In this document: positions 50,528 to 58,841 of the stretch, piece after piece | How positions within the stretch are numbered: the first letter of the stretch is position 1 | Layout: every line of letters starts with the position of its first letter | Assembly (NCBI GenBank): GCA_902727895.1 | Contig: CACVAP010000068.1 | Span: forward strand, 1 to 64,000 | Direction of reading: 5' to 3' | Length of the DNA stretch: 64,000 nucleotides | Source of the DNA: an uncultured Sulfurovum sp. | GTDB lineage: Bacteria > Campylobacterota > Campylobacteria > Campylobacterales > Sulfurovaceae | Translations under genes and position numbers: made by a program | Notes under the pieces: model-generated | Databases searched by the model: none | Told to the model about the DNA's origin: nothing | What the model saw: the letters and a program-made list of their open reading frames with translations, nothing else

Positions 50528-53188
50528 ATGCAAAATATTTTACTCTCCATGACACTTTCAACCCATCTTCTTTTTTCAGCAGTTGTTGTACCTGACGACT
50601 ACCTTATCGCAGAAGGTGACGAACTTTCTTATGTTTATACGCAGGAACATGATGCTGTTATTCCTAGTATGAAAAAGTATCAAGAAGAGATTATTACTGG
50701 TTATGAAAAAGAGTTTGGTTATAAGTTAGATGATAAAATGCACGTAGGCTTAGCTTCAAGTAAAAACCAAATAGCCAATGGTTTCTCAACGCAAATACCT
50801 TTTAATATGCAACTTTTTTATGGCGCAGGGGCTACACATATTGATTATTTTTCTACTTCTTCATGGTTAAAGACCTTGGTCATTCATGAAACAGCTCATA
50901 ACTTTCAGTTAAATCCCAAAGAGAACTTTCTTTCACGTACGAGTCACAAGGTATTAGGGAACACAGCTGTTTCTTTTTTAGGTCCTTTGGCATTATTCCC
51001 TATTCCTAATATATTAGAAAATGATTTTATACTTGAGGGTAACGGGGTTATGAATGAGTCTCGTTTTGGAAATGGAGGGCGACTTTTTTCTGGTTATGCT
51101 TTAGCAGAGTTAGTGGCTTTGGCACATGCAGGTGAGATAAAGCCTGAGCTTATGACTAATCCCACCGTAGAATTTCCCTATGGGGAAAAGTTCTATTTGT
51201 TAGGTGGGTTTTTTCAGCAGTTTTTAGTGGAAAGATATGGCATAGAAAAAGTAAATGGATACTTTAAGACTTTTGCAACACAGCCTTTTCCTTTTTTTAC
51301 CTCTGCGATGTTTAAAAAACAGTATGGAAAGAGTTTTAAAGTATTGTTAGCTGAGTTTGTGGAAGAAGTAAAAACTAAGCATAAAGACTTTACAGCGACA
51401 AAAGGACAAATGCTTGCACGAAGCCAAATCTTTACGCCTTTAAATAAAGAAGGGACTGAAGTTTACACTTTAGTGGGAGACAACAAGTCAGCACCTAAAG
51501 TTTTTAAGTTAAATACAGAGGCGATGACTTCAAACTTTGAGCAAGGCTCATGGAGGGTTGGAGAACTCTTTAAACGTAATGGACAATACTATTCTCAAGC
51601 TTCAGCAAAAACTTCTCCCACAAAAATAGAGATGGGTCTTTTTGATAAAGATGGCTTTATGCAAAAAGGTTTTGAATCTAAAGCGATGCAAGGGTTTACG
51701 AGTTCTGGAAAAGAGGTTTATTTTGATGTTCCAAAATCCATAGAAATACCACAGGTTTATGTAGATGGAGAGTTTTATACGCAGTGTCATTCATCTGTGT
51801 ATGTTGACAAAGAAGATTTATATTATTTTAAACAAAAAGGTTCTCTGCGTACACTGTATAAGAACAAAACACCTTTAGTTTCTATTGAAGGACATTATGG
51901 TTTTGTTACCGATGTTGATACTGAAGGTTCGGTTTATTTTATTGGAACTTCTCAACACGGAAGTACAACGTATAGAGTAAAAGACATGAAAATAGAACGT
52001 GTAAGTCTGGCTGATGATGTTATTGATTTTAAATTAATGAAAAACAATGAAGCCATAGTAGTAAGCCTTGATGCTTATGGATATGTATATAGTAAAATAA
52101 AACTGGATAGCAGTAGGGTTGGCTTTAGCCAACGTTTAGATTTTCCCAAGCAAGATGGTAAGTTAAATCCGACCTTACAGGAAGCTAACTTTTTGAGTAC
52201 TACAAAAGCATTAGATACAGAATCGTACAATGCATTGAAAGAATTAAAATATAGCTCTTTAAATCAAGCTTTATCTTATGGTAGCTACACAGGTTGGGGT
52301 CTTGATGTACAAGCAAACTTTGTTGACCCTCTTTTTCAGAATTCTTTGTCTGCTGTGGTATCTCATGATGATGACCGAGATGTAATAGGGTTACGTTATG
52401 ACAATGTGGCAAATCAACTTGAATATGGTGGAGCAGCCTATAAAGTTTTTAAAAACAATGAGTTGAGAACAGCTGACAATCGAGAAGCTGGATATGATGT
52501 GTATGCAAAATTACCATTTTTAGCTTCGGGGTATTGGTCTGCTGATACAACTTTAGCCTATACGAGAGATTATGATTCTTTTTACCGAGAGCCTTTAACG
52601 ATGTCGTTAAATATTTCGAATGCAAAACAGTTTGGGTACAGTAAATATGTAAACGCTTTAAATGCCTTGTCATTGTTTGGAAGTTCAGACAGAGATGTAA
52701 TTATGTGGGGTGGAAGTTATGCGTTTAAGCATGACCTAGCTTGGCAAAGTTATGTGGGCGTAAGTGCTACTTACATGAAGAGTAATAAAGTGAACTTTTT
52801 TGAAGACAAAGGAATTGAACTTAGAGAAGGTTTTAGTGCATTACAGTCAGACAAAGCAACGCTAAATGTACCAAGTTTCTCTGCTACTACTTATGCCCAA
52901 GAGGTTAAAATGGCTGAGTTGTCTTTGGCAAAAGTTTTTGATGGCTCTTTATACTTCTTCTCCTTTCCACTTTCACTACAACGAGAGTCATTGTATGCTA
53001 AACAACGAGTTTATGACATAGATTTCTCAGATAGCATACAAAGAACGTATTATGAAAGTATTGTTGGAGGGGAATTAGACTTGGTGTTATTTAATAAGTT
53101 GGAGATTCCTCTGAGCTTAGAATGGATACATAATAAAGATGTCGTAGACCAAGATAAAGTTAGGGTTTTAATTGGTGGGAGTTTTTAA
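50528..53188 (+). CDS. Exported metallopeptidase-like protein with C-terminal beta-rich domain
   Basis: An N-terminal signal peptide (ILLSMTLSTHLLFSAVV) is followed by a zinc motif VIHETAHNFQ (HExxH, ~residue 119). A likely third ligand Glu lies in ILEGNGVMNES ~50 residues later, as in peptidase_MA-type enzymes. The region ~290-530 has propeller-like repeats (VYTLVGDNKSAPKVFKL, GSVYFIGTSQHGSTTYRV). The C-terminal ~330 residues alternate as amphipathic strands and end VRVLIGGSF, like an outer-membrane barrel or autotransporter-like domain. It probably sits in or at the outer membrane with the peptidase in the periplasm or outside. The substrate is unknown. Confidence 0.72.
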   Translation: MQNILLSMTLSTHLLFSAVVVPDDYLIAEGDELSYVYTQEHDAVIPSMKKYQEEIITGYEKEFGYKLDDKMHVGLASSKNQIANGFSTQIPFNMQLFYGAGATHIDYFSTSSWLKTLVIHETAHNFQLNPKENFLSRTSHKVLGNTAVSFLGPLALFPIPNILENDFILEGNGVMNESRFGNGGRLFSGYALAELVALAHAGEIKPELMTNPTVEFPYGEKFYLLGGFFQQFLVERYGIEKVNGYFKTFATQPFPFFTSAMFKKQYGKSFKVLLAEFVEEVKTKHKDFTATKGQMLARSQIFTPLNKEGTEVYTLVGDNKSAPKVFKLNTEAMTSNFEQGSWRVGELFKRNGQYYSQASAKTSPTKIEMGLFDKDGFMQKGFESKAMQGFTSSGKEVYFDVPKSIEIPQVYVDGEFYTQCHSSVYVDKEDLYYFKQKGSLRTLYKNKTPLVSIEGHYGFVTDVDTEGSVYFIGTSQHGSTTYRVKDMKIERVSLADDVIDFKLMKNNEAIVVSLDAYGYVYSKIKLDSSRVGFSQRLDFPKQDGKLNPTLQEANFLSTTKALDTESYNALKELKYSSLNQALSYGSYTGWGLDVQANFVDPLFQNSLSAVVSHDDDRDVIGLRYDNVANQLEYGGAAYKVFKNNELRTADNREAGYDVYAKLPFLASGYWSADTTLAYTRDYDSFYREPLTMSLNISNAKQFGYSKYVNALNALSLFGSSDRDVIMWGGSYAFKHDLAWQSYVGVSATYMKSNKVNFFEDKGIELREGFSALQSDKATLNVPSFSATTYAQEVKMAELSLAKVFDGSLYFFSFPLSLQRESLYAKQRVYDIDFSDSIQRTYYESIVGGELDLVLFNKLEIPLSLEWIHNKDVVDQDKVRVLIGGSF

Positions 53189-53198
53189 TAGATACTGA

Positions 53199-53240
53199 TG
53201 AGGTAAAGGTTATGACAAAAGCCTAACCCTTTCCTCCTCA
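53199..53240. terminator. Imperfect terminator hairpin between convergent genes
   Basis: TGAGG (53199-53203) pairs with CCTCA (53236-53240), and AAAGGTTA (53205-53212) with TAACCCTTT (53224-53232, one bulge). It lies just after the metallopeptidase stop, facing the heme-protein gene. Confidence 0.55.
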
Positions 53241-53246
53241 ATAGGT

Positions 53247-53819
53247 TTACTTATTTATCTCAGCCACGACAACACCTCTTAAATCTCCTAATTGAAAATT
53301 CATTGCTTTGTCATTAGGATAATTTTTAGTAATTACTTTTTGAACGTCAGGATGTATACTTTTTTCATTACCATGACATTTCATACATGCTGGAGTAATA
53401 AAAAGAGGTTTATAGACTCTATACACACTGGGTGTTTCAACCATCAGGGGTTTAGCTAAGTTGACATTTTTTTTGTCCATATCATTGATAATACTTTCCA
53501 TAACAGCACTGTCTAAAGTATCAGGTTTATTTTTATCGGTTCTTGTTTTAAGTGCTGTTCTTCGGACTGTCACACCTTTTGGCAGCTGACTGTTTATTTC
53601 TTTGGTGAGTTCATCTGCTTTTGTAGTACAAAAATCAACGGCTTTTAGCCCCGTTTTATCAGCTTTCATTTCTGATTTAAGATGTGTTTTTAGTGTTTTC
53701 CCTAACATCTTGATGTATTTAACACCTTCTTGTTTTTTAGAGATTTGGCTTGTTACATTGTTGTCTGCATGAAGCATGCTAAGGCAGAGAAGTGAGCTTA
53801 GTATTAGTGTTTTTTTCAT
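53247..53819 (-). CDS. Periplasmic Tll0287-like c-type heme protein
   Basis: A signal peptide (MKKTLILSSLLCLSMLHAD) precedes a ~170-residue Tll0287/DUF3365-type sensor fold. A single c-heme motif PACMKCHGNEK (CxxCH) lies near residue 143. The fold is PAS-like, and members act as redox or gas sensors or as electron carriers. It is last in a three-gene unit with a small membrane protein gene and a NifX-like gene. Confidence 0.82.
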   Translation of the reverse strand: MKKTLILSSLLCLSMLHADNNVTSQISKKQEGVKYIKMLGKTLKTHLKSEMKADKTGLKAVDFCTTKADELTKEINSQLPKGVTVRRTALKTRTDKNKPDTLDSAVMESIINDMDKKNVNLAKPLMVETPSVYRVYKPLFITPACMKCHGNEKSIHPDVQKVITKNYPNDKAMNFQLGDLRGVVVAEINK

Positions 53820-53847
53820 TATTAATCCTTATTTCTTGAATGCTGAG

Positions 53848-54054
53848 CTAGTGTTTACTAACGTCTATTCCTAGGCTACTGCTAGTCCCAATATAGTCTG
53901 ATACAGTGTCGTTTGTTACTTTAATTATACTAAGACCAATCATAAATATTACTAACCCAGCAATAATTAAGTAGATGGTTTTTCGTTTTTCTGGACTTTC
54001 ATTATTATTATAATCATCAATAGTATCGAGTGTTGGTTCATCATCTATTTTCAT
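53848..54054 (-). CDS. Small single-span membrane protein
   Basis: A 68-residue protein with an acidic N-terminus (DDEPTLDTIDDYNNNE), one membrane helix (TIYLIIAGLVIFMIGLSII) and a short tail predicted to be outside. AAGGATAAATC precedes the ATG. It starts 9 bases after the NifX-like stop and 28 bases before the heme-protein start, so it belongs to that operon. I do not recognise a family. Confidence 0.7.
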   Translation of the reverse strand: MKIDDEPTLDTIDDYNNNESPEKRKTIYLIIAGLVIFMIGLSIIKVTNDTVSDYIGTSSSLGIDVSKH

Positions 54055-54063
54055 GATTTATCC

Positions 54064-54459
54064 TTAAGCGTGTGTATGATTGTGTTCATGAGCAGGGTGC
54101 CTTTTTTCATGATGTTTGATAATACTTTCCATATTTTCATCGTCAACTTTTATTAAGAGTTCTTGCTTGAACTTTTCTAAAGCATCATTAAGTAAATTGC
54201 GTTCAAACCCAACATGATAGAGGTTAATATTTCCATAAGACTTTACTTTTTCATAAGGGTTTCGTCCCATTTCTTGCATAAGAATGGTATCAACATTCAT
54301 ATTGGCTAACCATTCAATAACAGCTTGCCCACCTGAGTTTTCATTTGTCATAATACTAACTTCATTGTTTTCCACGATGGCAAACCATTTTGCTTTTCCA
54401 AAGAGTGGTGCAATGGCTGGATTTTCTTTATTCATCTTAACGGGGATGGCTATTTTCAT
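54064..54459 (-). CDS. Dinitrogenase iron-molybdenum cofactor-binding (NifX/NifB-like) domain protein with His-rich tail
   Basis: The 131-residue protein has an N-terminal NifX-like RNase-H-type fold: MKIAIPVKMN, APLFGKAKWFAIVENNE and GGQAVIEWLANMNVDTILMQEMG. Such domains bind iron-sulfur or other metal clusters. The C-terminus is an added His-rich tail (HHEKRHPAHEHNHTHA), suggesting metal chelation or storage. No nitrogenase genes are seen, so a general metal role is likelier. It is first in the operon and divergent from the DUF134 regulator gene; palindromes lie between them. Confidence 0.85.
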   Translation of the reverse strand: MKIAIPVKMNKENPAIAPLFGKAKWFAIVENNEVSIMTNENSGGQAVIEWLANMNVDTILMQEMGRNPYEKVKSYGNINLYHVGFERNLLNDALEKFKQELLIKVDDENMESIIKHHEKRHPAHEHNHTHA

Positions 54460-54486
54460 TAATTATCCTTGTAGATAGTTTTTTTG

Positions 54487-54526
54487 GTCATATGACATAA
54501 ATATATCACTTTTTTGGTCATATGTC
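54487..54526. promoter_or_regulatory. Paired palindromes, candidate operators between NifX-like and DUF134 genes
   Basis: GTCATATGAC (54487-54496) is a perfect 10-bp palindrome, and GTCATATGTC (54517-54526) is a one-base variant. Each is preceded by a T-tract and G (TTTTTTGGTCATATG), and they are spaced exactly 30 bases apart, about three helical turns. The layout suggests a regulator binding on one face of the DNA, controlling both genes. The obvious candidate is the DUF134 protein encoded beside it. Confidence 0.6.
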
Positions 54527-54560
54527 AAGTAAATTAAAAGAGTATGTTATACTTTTGACC

Positions 54561-55142
54561 ATGGGACGTGATAAATTAAAACGAAATTTACAATTCAAAC
54601 CACACTACACAAGCTTTAAAGCAAGTGATTCTACTAATACAGAGAGTATTCAACTGCTTCATGAGGAAATGGAGGCATTGTATTTAATGGACGCTAAAGA
54701 GCTTTATCAGGCTGATGCTGCAACGCAAATGGGGGTTTCACGACCAACTTTTGCACGTATTTTAAAAAATGCACGGCAAAAAATAACGATGATGCTTATT
54801 ACTGGAGCAAGACTAGAGATTGAGGACGAAAAAGACTATGTCTTGGTAATGGTGCCAAGTGAGGAGAAAGAGGCTATTGTAAAAAGTACGCCACAGTCAA
54901 AGTACCTCTTGGTTTTTCATGTGGAAAACAGAGAGATTGTTAAAAGAGGACATTTAACAAATCCTATTTACCAAAATAAAGCACGTCCAGGACAAGCTTT
55001 ACCTATGTTATGTAGTACACATAAAATCAACTTTTTCATGACAAATGCTTTAGGTATAGGGCTTAAGAGTGCTTTACTTTCAAAAGGTGTTTATGCCTTT
55101 ACAAAAGAGAACTTAACGGAAGAAGATGTTACAAACTTTTAA
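54561..55142 (+). CDS. DUF134-family DNA-binding regulator
   Basis: The start MGRDKLKRNLQFKPHYTSF matches the usual MGRPK-like opening of DUF134 proteins, so ATG at 54561 is chosen. A longer reading from 54522 would begin inside the second palindrome. A helix-turn-helix (ADAATQMGVSRPTFARILKNARQKI, ~residues 45-75) is typical. The C-terminal ~110 residues (from about DYVLVMVPSEEK) recall a diverged NifX-like cluster-binding domain, plausible for a metal- or redox-responsive switch. It faces the NifX-like operon and is followed by a terminator. Confidence 0.82.
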   Translation: MGRDKLKRNLQFKPHYTSFKASDSTNTESIQLLHEEMEALYLMDAKELYQADAATQMGVSRPTFARILKNARQKITMMLITGARLEIEDEKDYVLVMVPSEEKEAIVKSTPQSKYLLVFHVENREIVKRGHLTNPIYQNKARPGQALPMLCSTHKINFFMTNALGIGLKSALLSKGVYAFTKENLTEEDVTNF

Positions 55143-55145
55143 AAA

Positions 55146-55174
55146 AGAAAGTAGCTTTTAAAGAGCTACTTTCT
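55146..55174 (+). terminator. Terminator hairpin after the DUF134 gene
   Basis: AGAAAGTAGCT (55146-55156) and AGCTACTTTCT (55164-55174) form a perfect 11-bp stem with a 7-base loop, preceded by an A-run. It lies 3 bases after the stop. Confidence 0.8.
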
Positions 55175-55215
55175 GAAGAAGGGTAAGACTAATTAAAGTC
55201 GGGTTTTGGAAATAA

Positions 55216-55923
55216 TTAAGACATTATCTCTTCAATAGTTATGTAGTCACCAACCCTACCTGTCATTTTTTCAGAATCAGTATTTACAGGAAGTGTTTTC
55301 TTACCTGGTCTCCAACCTGCTGGACAAACTTCACCTGTTTCTGTAGCGTGTTGCCATGCTTGTACTTGTCTAATGAACTCATGCACATTTCTTCCAACCA
55401 TTGGAGCTTGTACTTCTTGTGCTACTACAGTACCTTCTGGATTAATAAGGAATCTTCCTCTAAGCGCAATACCTTCTTCTTCAATCATTACACCAAATGC
55501 TCTACTTACTGTACCTGTTGGATCTGCACCAATGGTAAGTTGTAAACCTTTTAATATAGGTTCTGTTTCAACAAATCTTTTATGTGAGAATTTAGTATCG
55601 GTAGATACGGCTAAAATCTCAACATTTAAGTCTTGAAATTCGTCATACATTGCATTCATAGCTGCAATTTCTGTTGGACAAACAAAAGTAAAGTCTGCTG
55701 GGTAAAAACATACTACTGTCCATTTACCTTTATAGTCTTCACTTGATACTTCTGTATAGTGACCTGTTTTTGAATCGTATGCATCCATTTTAAACTCTGG
55801 TGCTTTTCTTAATACTAATGATGAACTCATTTTTACTTCCTTATTATTTTGAATTTCGTTATTTGCTTCTTCTGAAGTAGCCTCAGTTTCTTTGATAGGT
55901 TGTACTCCTGTGTCACAAGCCAT
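55216..55923 (-). CDS. Typical 2-Cys peroxiredoxin (AhpC/Prx) with optional N-terminal extension
   Basis: The enzyme reduces peroxides with a thiol. The peroxidatic Cys lies in PADFTFVCPTEIAAMN and the resolving Cys in TGEVCPAGWRPGKK near the C-terminus, the typical 2-Cys arrangement. Two starts look usable. ATG at 55923 (MACDTGVQPIKE) has AAGGAGC upstream and yields 235 residues. ATG at 55830 (MSSSLVLRKAPEF) has AAGGAAG and yields 204 residues, the usual family length. The extra 31 residues are Glu/Asn-rich and include a Cys. No reductase gene is adjacent. Confidence 0.93.
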   Translation of the reverse strand: MACDTGVQPIKETEATSEEANNEIQNNKEVKMSSSLVLRKAPEFKMDAYDSKTGHYTEVSSEDYKGKWTVVCFYPADFTFVCPTEIAAMNAMYDEFQDLNVEILAVSTDTKFSHKRFVETEPILKGLQLTIGADPTGTVSRAFGVMIEEEGIALRGRFLINPEGTVVAQEVQAPMVGRNVHEFIRQVQAWQHATETGEVCPAGWRPGKKTLPVNTDSEKMTGRVGDYITIEEIMS

Positions 55924-56126
55924 TGATGCTCCTTAGGTAGATATATTTAAAAATTTTCTATACTAACTATTTTAATTAAAGGATAATAATTATCACTTGA
56001 GGAATTATATCAGTTATAATCTTAAAATATAATAAAGATAATAAAAAATTATATAATTATCTTGATAGGGTTTTAATTGGAAGTCTTTAAGTGTATGTGT
56101 TGAATATGGAGAGAGGAAGATCTTTT

Positions 56127-56729
56127 TTAGGAAAGACCTTTCACTTTGAAAGAACGTCGATGTAAATCACAGTAGCCATGTTCTTTAATGGCTGCTACAT
56201 GTGCTTTTGTTCCATAACCTTTGTGTTTCTCAAAACCATAAAGAGGGTAAAGCTTAGAAGCTTTGACTATGGCATGGTCATGGGTAACTTTGGCTAAGAT
56301 ACTTGCTGCTGAGACTTCAGGAACTTTAGCATCAGCTTTTACCATGGTAGAGACACCTAAAACACCAAAAGTCTGATTTCCATCAAAAAGGTAGACTTCA
56401 GATTCTAAATTTTCCATTATGGATTCTAGTCCTTTTCCTAGACATTTACTTAAGCCATCTTGGTCTATTTGTTGTGGTGAAAAAGAAACTATGTGGTAGA
56501 GTGAGTTTTCAATTATTTGAGGGTAAAGTGCTTCACGTTTTTTTTCACTGAGTACCTTGGAATCCATTAAGCCTTCTATATCATTTTTTAAAATAACACC
56601 AGCCATAACCAAGTCACCAGCTAGAGGTCCCCTTCCTGCTTCATCTATGCCACATAGTTTATGTTCCCTTCGGCTACGCTCAGGGGACGAATCGGTGACT
56701 GAGCTTGTCGAAGTCCGAAGTCTAGGCAT
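56127..56729 (-). CDS. rnhB: Ribonuclease HII with a palindrome-derived N-terminal insert
   Basis: RNase HII removes ribonucleotides from DNA. The catalytic acidic residues appear in CGIDEAGRGPLAG (Asp-Glu) and MDSKVLSEKKRE, with KADAKVPEVSAASILAKVTHD and the closing HRRSFKVKGL typical of the family. The first ~21 codons (from ATG at 56729) translate a palindromic repeat (TSSVTDSSPERSRR). No ATG, GTG or TTG occurs in frame between the repeat and the catalytic motif, so the repeat must be translated if the gene is expressed. The start overlaps the recQ stop by 8 bases. Activity is probably kept, because the insert precedes the fold. Confidence 0.93.
   Translation of the reverse strand: MPRLRTSTSSVTDSSPERSRREHKLCGIDEAGRGPLAGDLVMAGVILKNDIEGLMDSKVLSEKKREALYPQIIENSLYHIVSFSPQQIDQDGLSKCLGKGLESIMENLESEVYLFDGNQTFGVLGVSTMVKADAKVPEVSAASILAKVTHDHAIVKASKLYPLYGFEKHKGYGTKAHVAAIKEHGYCDLHRRSFKVKGLS
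56666..56715. repeat. REP-like palindrome inside the 5' end of rnhB
   Basis: CTTCGGCTACGCTCAG (56668-56683) and CTGAGCTTGTCGAAG (56699-56713) form the arms of a GC-rich stem. CTTCG pairs with CGAAG and GCTCAG with CTGAGC, separated by mismatched middles. Its base composition differs sharply from the AT-rich surroundings. Elements of the form TTCGACAAGCTCAG are known as dispersed palindromes in many bacteria. The copy lies wholly within the rnhB reading frame, just past the recQ stop. Confidence 0.8.
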
Positions 56730-58509
56730 TTGCTATCTCCTCAATAAGCTCTAAAAATTCTCTACCATAACGCTCAAACTTGACTGCACCAATCCCATGG
56801 ACTGCTAACATTTCTGTTTTGTCACTTGGCATGGTGTTGGAAAGTTCTTTGAGTGTTTTGTCTGAGAACACAACATAAGGAGGTACTTTGTTTGCTGAAG
56901 CAATTTCTTTTCGTAAGGCTCTAAACTTGTCAAAGGTTTCGACTTCATAGTCATCAAAGTATTCAACCTTTTTCTTCGTGGCTTTACTTACACTTAGACG
57001 TGACTCTCGAATGTCAACTTCTTCATTTCCCTTTAAAATACTTATACCTCGGTCTTTTAAGTGGTAAACACGGTATTCACCAATGGCAACAGCTCCTAGC
57101 TCTAAGAGTTTATCTGCGATGCTTAGCCATTGAGATTTAGAGTAATTTTCGCCAATACCATAGACAGAGAGTTGATCATGAGCATTGGTTAAAATTCGTT
57201 GCTCTTTACTCCCTCGTAAAACATCTATTACATATTGTAATCCAAAAGATTGATTGGTTCGGTAGATGGCTGAGAGTAGTTTTTGGGCATCAGTGGTGAT
57301 GTCTATTTTATTTTCATCGGGGTTAATACAGTTGTCACACTTGTCACCACAAGCATCGATTTTATCATCAAAATAAGTGGCTATTTGTTGGTGTCTACAA
57401 GACTCAGAGTTTGAAAAGCGTGAAATGGTGTTGATTTTTTCAAAAGCATTGTCTTTGTAGGGAGAGTCGGGTAAGTCTTCTATGAAAGATTTTTGTTGCA
57501 CAATGTCTGCTGTAGAAAAAAGCAATAAAGTTTTAGCTTCAAGTCCATCACGTCCTGCTCGTCCGATTTCTTGATAGTAGTTCTCTAAGGTTTTTGGTAA
57601 GTTCATATGAACGACAAAACGAATGTTGGATTTGTCAATTCCCATTCCAAAAGCAATGGTAGCTACGACAATGTCTATTTCATCGGCTACAAATTCTTTA
57701 AAGACTTTGTTTTTAACATCGGTGGGTCGTCCTGCATGATAAGCTTCTGCTTTGTAGCCTTGCTTTTTTAAGTACTCAGCTGTGGTCTCTGTTTGTTTTC
57801 TTGAAAAGGCATAGACAATACCAGCTTCGTTTTTGTGGTCATCTAAGAAAGTTAAGAGCTGTTTTCGCCCATCACTTTGTCGGTGCCTTGCTGTTATAGT
57901 AAGGTTTTCTCTAAAAAGTGACCCTGTGACTACTTTGGGGTTTTTTAAACTTAAGTTATTTAAAATGTCTTCACGTACCAGCTCGGTAGCTGTGGCTGTA
58001 AAGGCAGCAATGGTTATGTTTGGAAACGAGATTTTTAGTTGTGAAAGCATACGGTAGTGTTCTCTAAATTCATGACCCCATTCACTTACACAGTGTGCTT
58101 CATCGACCACAAAAAAGTTAATGTTTAGGTCAAGTAAAAAATTTAAAAAATACTCATTCATCAGTCGTTCAGGTGCAACATAAAGAAGTTTGATTTGATT
58201 GGTTCTTAGTTGTTGTTCTATCTGCTTAGACTCTTCAAGGGTTTGCATGGAACTTAGCATGGCTGCTGAGATTCCATTACCTTTTAAGGCAACGACTTGG
58301 TCATGCATAAGTGCTAAAAGAGGAGAGATAACTACGGTTACACCTGACATAAGTAAAGAAGGAAGTTGGTAACAAAGAGATTTTCCTCCACCTGTAGGTA
58401 AAATCATTAGTAAGTCTTGTTGATTTAGGATGGCATCAATAACTTCTTCTTGCTGTTCTCTAAAACTATCATGTCCAAAGTAATGTTGTAGGGTCTCAAT
58501 TTTATTCAT
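56722..58509 (-). CDS. recQ: ATP-dependent DNA helicase RecQ
   Basis: The 595-residue 3'-5' helicase acts in recombination and fork repair. Helicase motif I is LPTGGGKSLCYQLP, motif II is VVDEAHCVSEWGHEF, and motif VI is QEIGRAGRDG. The RecQ-Ct zinc site has cysteines in ESCRHQ and DACGDKCDNC. A C-terminal HRDC domain (DKFRALRKEIAS ... LAVHGIGAVKFERYG) completes it. The length is normal. It overlaps rnhB by 8 bases and is probably the first gene of that pair. Confidence 0.97.
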   Translation of the reverse strand: MNKIETLQHYFGHDSFREQQEEVIDAILNQQDLLMILPTGGGKSLCYQLPSLLMSGVTVVISPLLALMHDQVVALKGNGISAAMLSSMQTLEESKQIEQQLRTNQIKLLYVAPERLMNEYFLNFLLDLNINFFVVDEAHCVSEWGHEFREHYRMLSQLKISFPNITIAAFTATATELVREDILNNLSLKNPKVVTGSLFRENLTITARHRQSDGRKQLLTFLDDHKNEAGIVYAFSRKQTETTAEYLKKQGYKAEAYHAGRPTDVKNKVFKEFVADEIDIVVATIAFGMGIDKSNIRFVVHMNLPKTLENYYQEIGRAGRDGLEAKTLLLFSTADIVQQKSFIEDLPDSPYKDNAFEKINTISRFSNSESCRHQQIATYFDDKIDACGDKCDNCINPDENKIDITTDAQKLLSAIYRTNQSFGLQYVIDVLRGSKEQRILTNAHDQLSVYGIGENYSKSQWLSIADKLLELGAVAIGEYRVYHLKDRGISILKGNEEVDIRESRLSVSKATKKKVEYFDDYEVETFDKFRALRKEIASANKVPPYVVFSDKTLKELSNTMPSDKTEMLAVHGIGAVKFERYGREFLELIEEIANA

Positions 58510-58841
58510 GCTGACATGGTAGCCAAAGCTTACTTGAAAAGAAAATAATCTTTCAAATTGTAATGTTTGTATGATTTGTGAGAGATTAAAACACTATTTT
58601 AACCAGTAATAAAGAAAATTATATATTATTTTTAGAACTTTGTGAAGAATATAGACACTATACAGAGAATTCTAGGTGAAAAAAATCTATTTCCAACAAT
58701 ATATAATATCATAACTAATTTGAATAATTAAATTTGTTATAATAAAGTTGAAATTTTAGAACTTCTTAAGAAATATATATTATTTGCTCTTTCTAATACT
58801 GAAATATATGTTAGTATTTTCTATTAATAGAAGGAGTTAAG
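58510..58841. other. 332-bp AT-rich region upstream of the OmpA/TSP3 operon
   Basis: No gene is visible. It should hold the divergent promoters of recQ and the OmpA operon. Two similar blocks beginning TTTAGAACTT occur near 58631 and 58755, the second with the palindrome TTCTTAAGAA. Confidence 0.5.
58738..58743 (+). promoter_or_regulatory. Probable -10 box for the OmpA/TSP3 operon
   Basis: TATAAT (in TTTGTTATAAT) lies 98 bases before the OmpA start, giving a long AT-rich leader. The ATG itself has a strong AAGGAG. Confidence 0.45.

Noticed and set aside
54064..54459. Nitrogen fixation genes suggested by the NifX-like domain
   Set aside because: No nifHDK or nifENB is present, and this domain is common in non-fixing bacteria.
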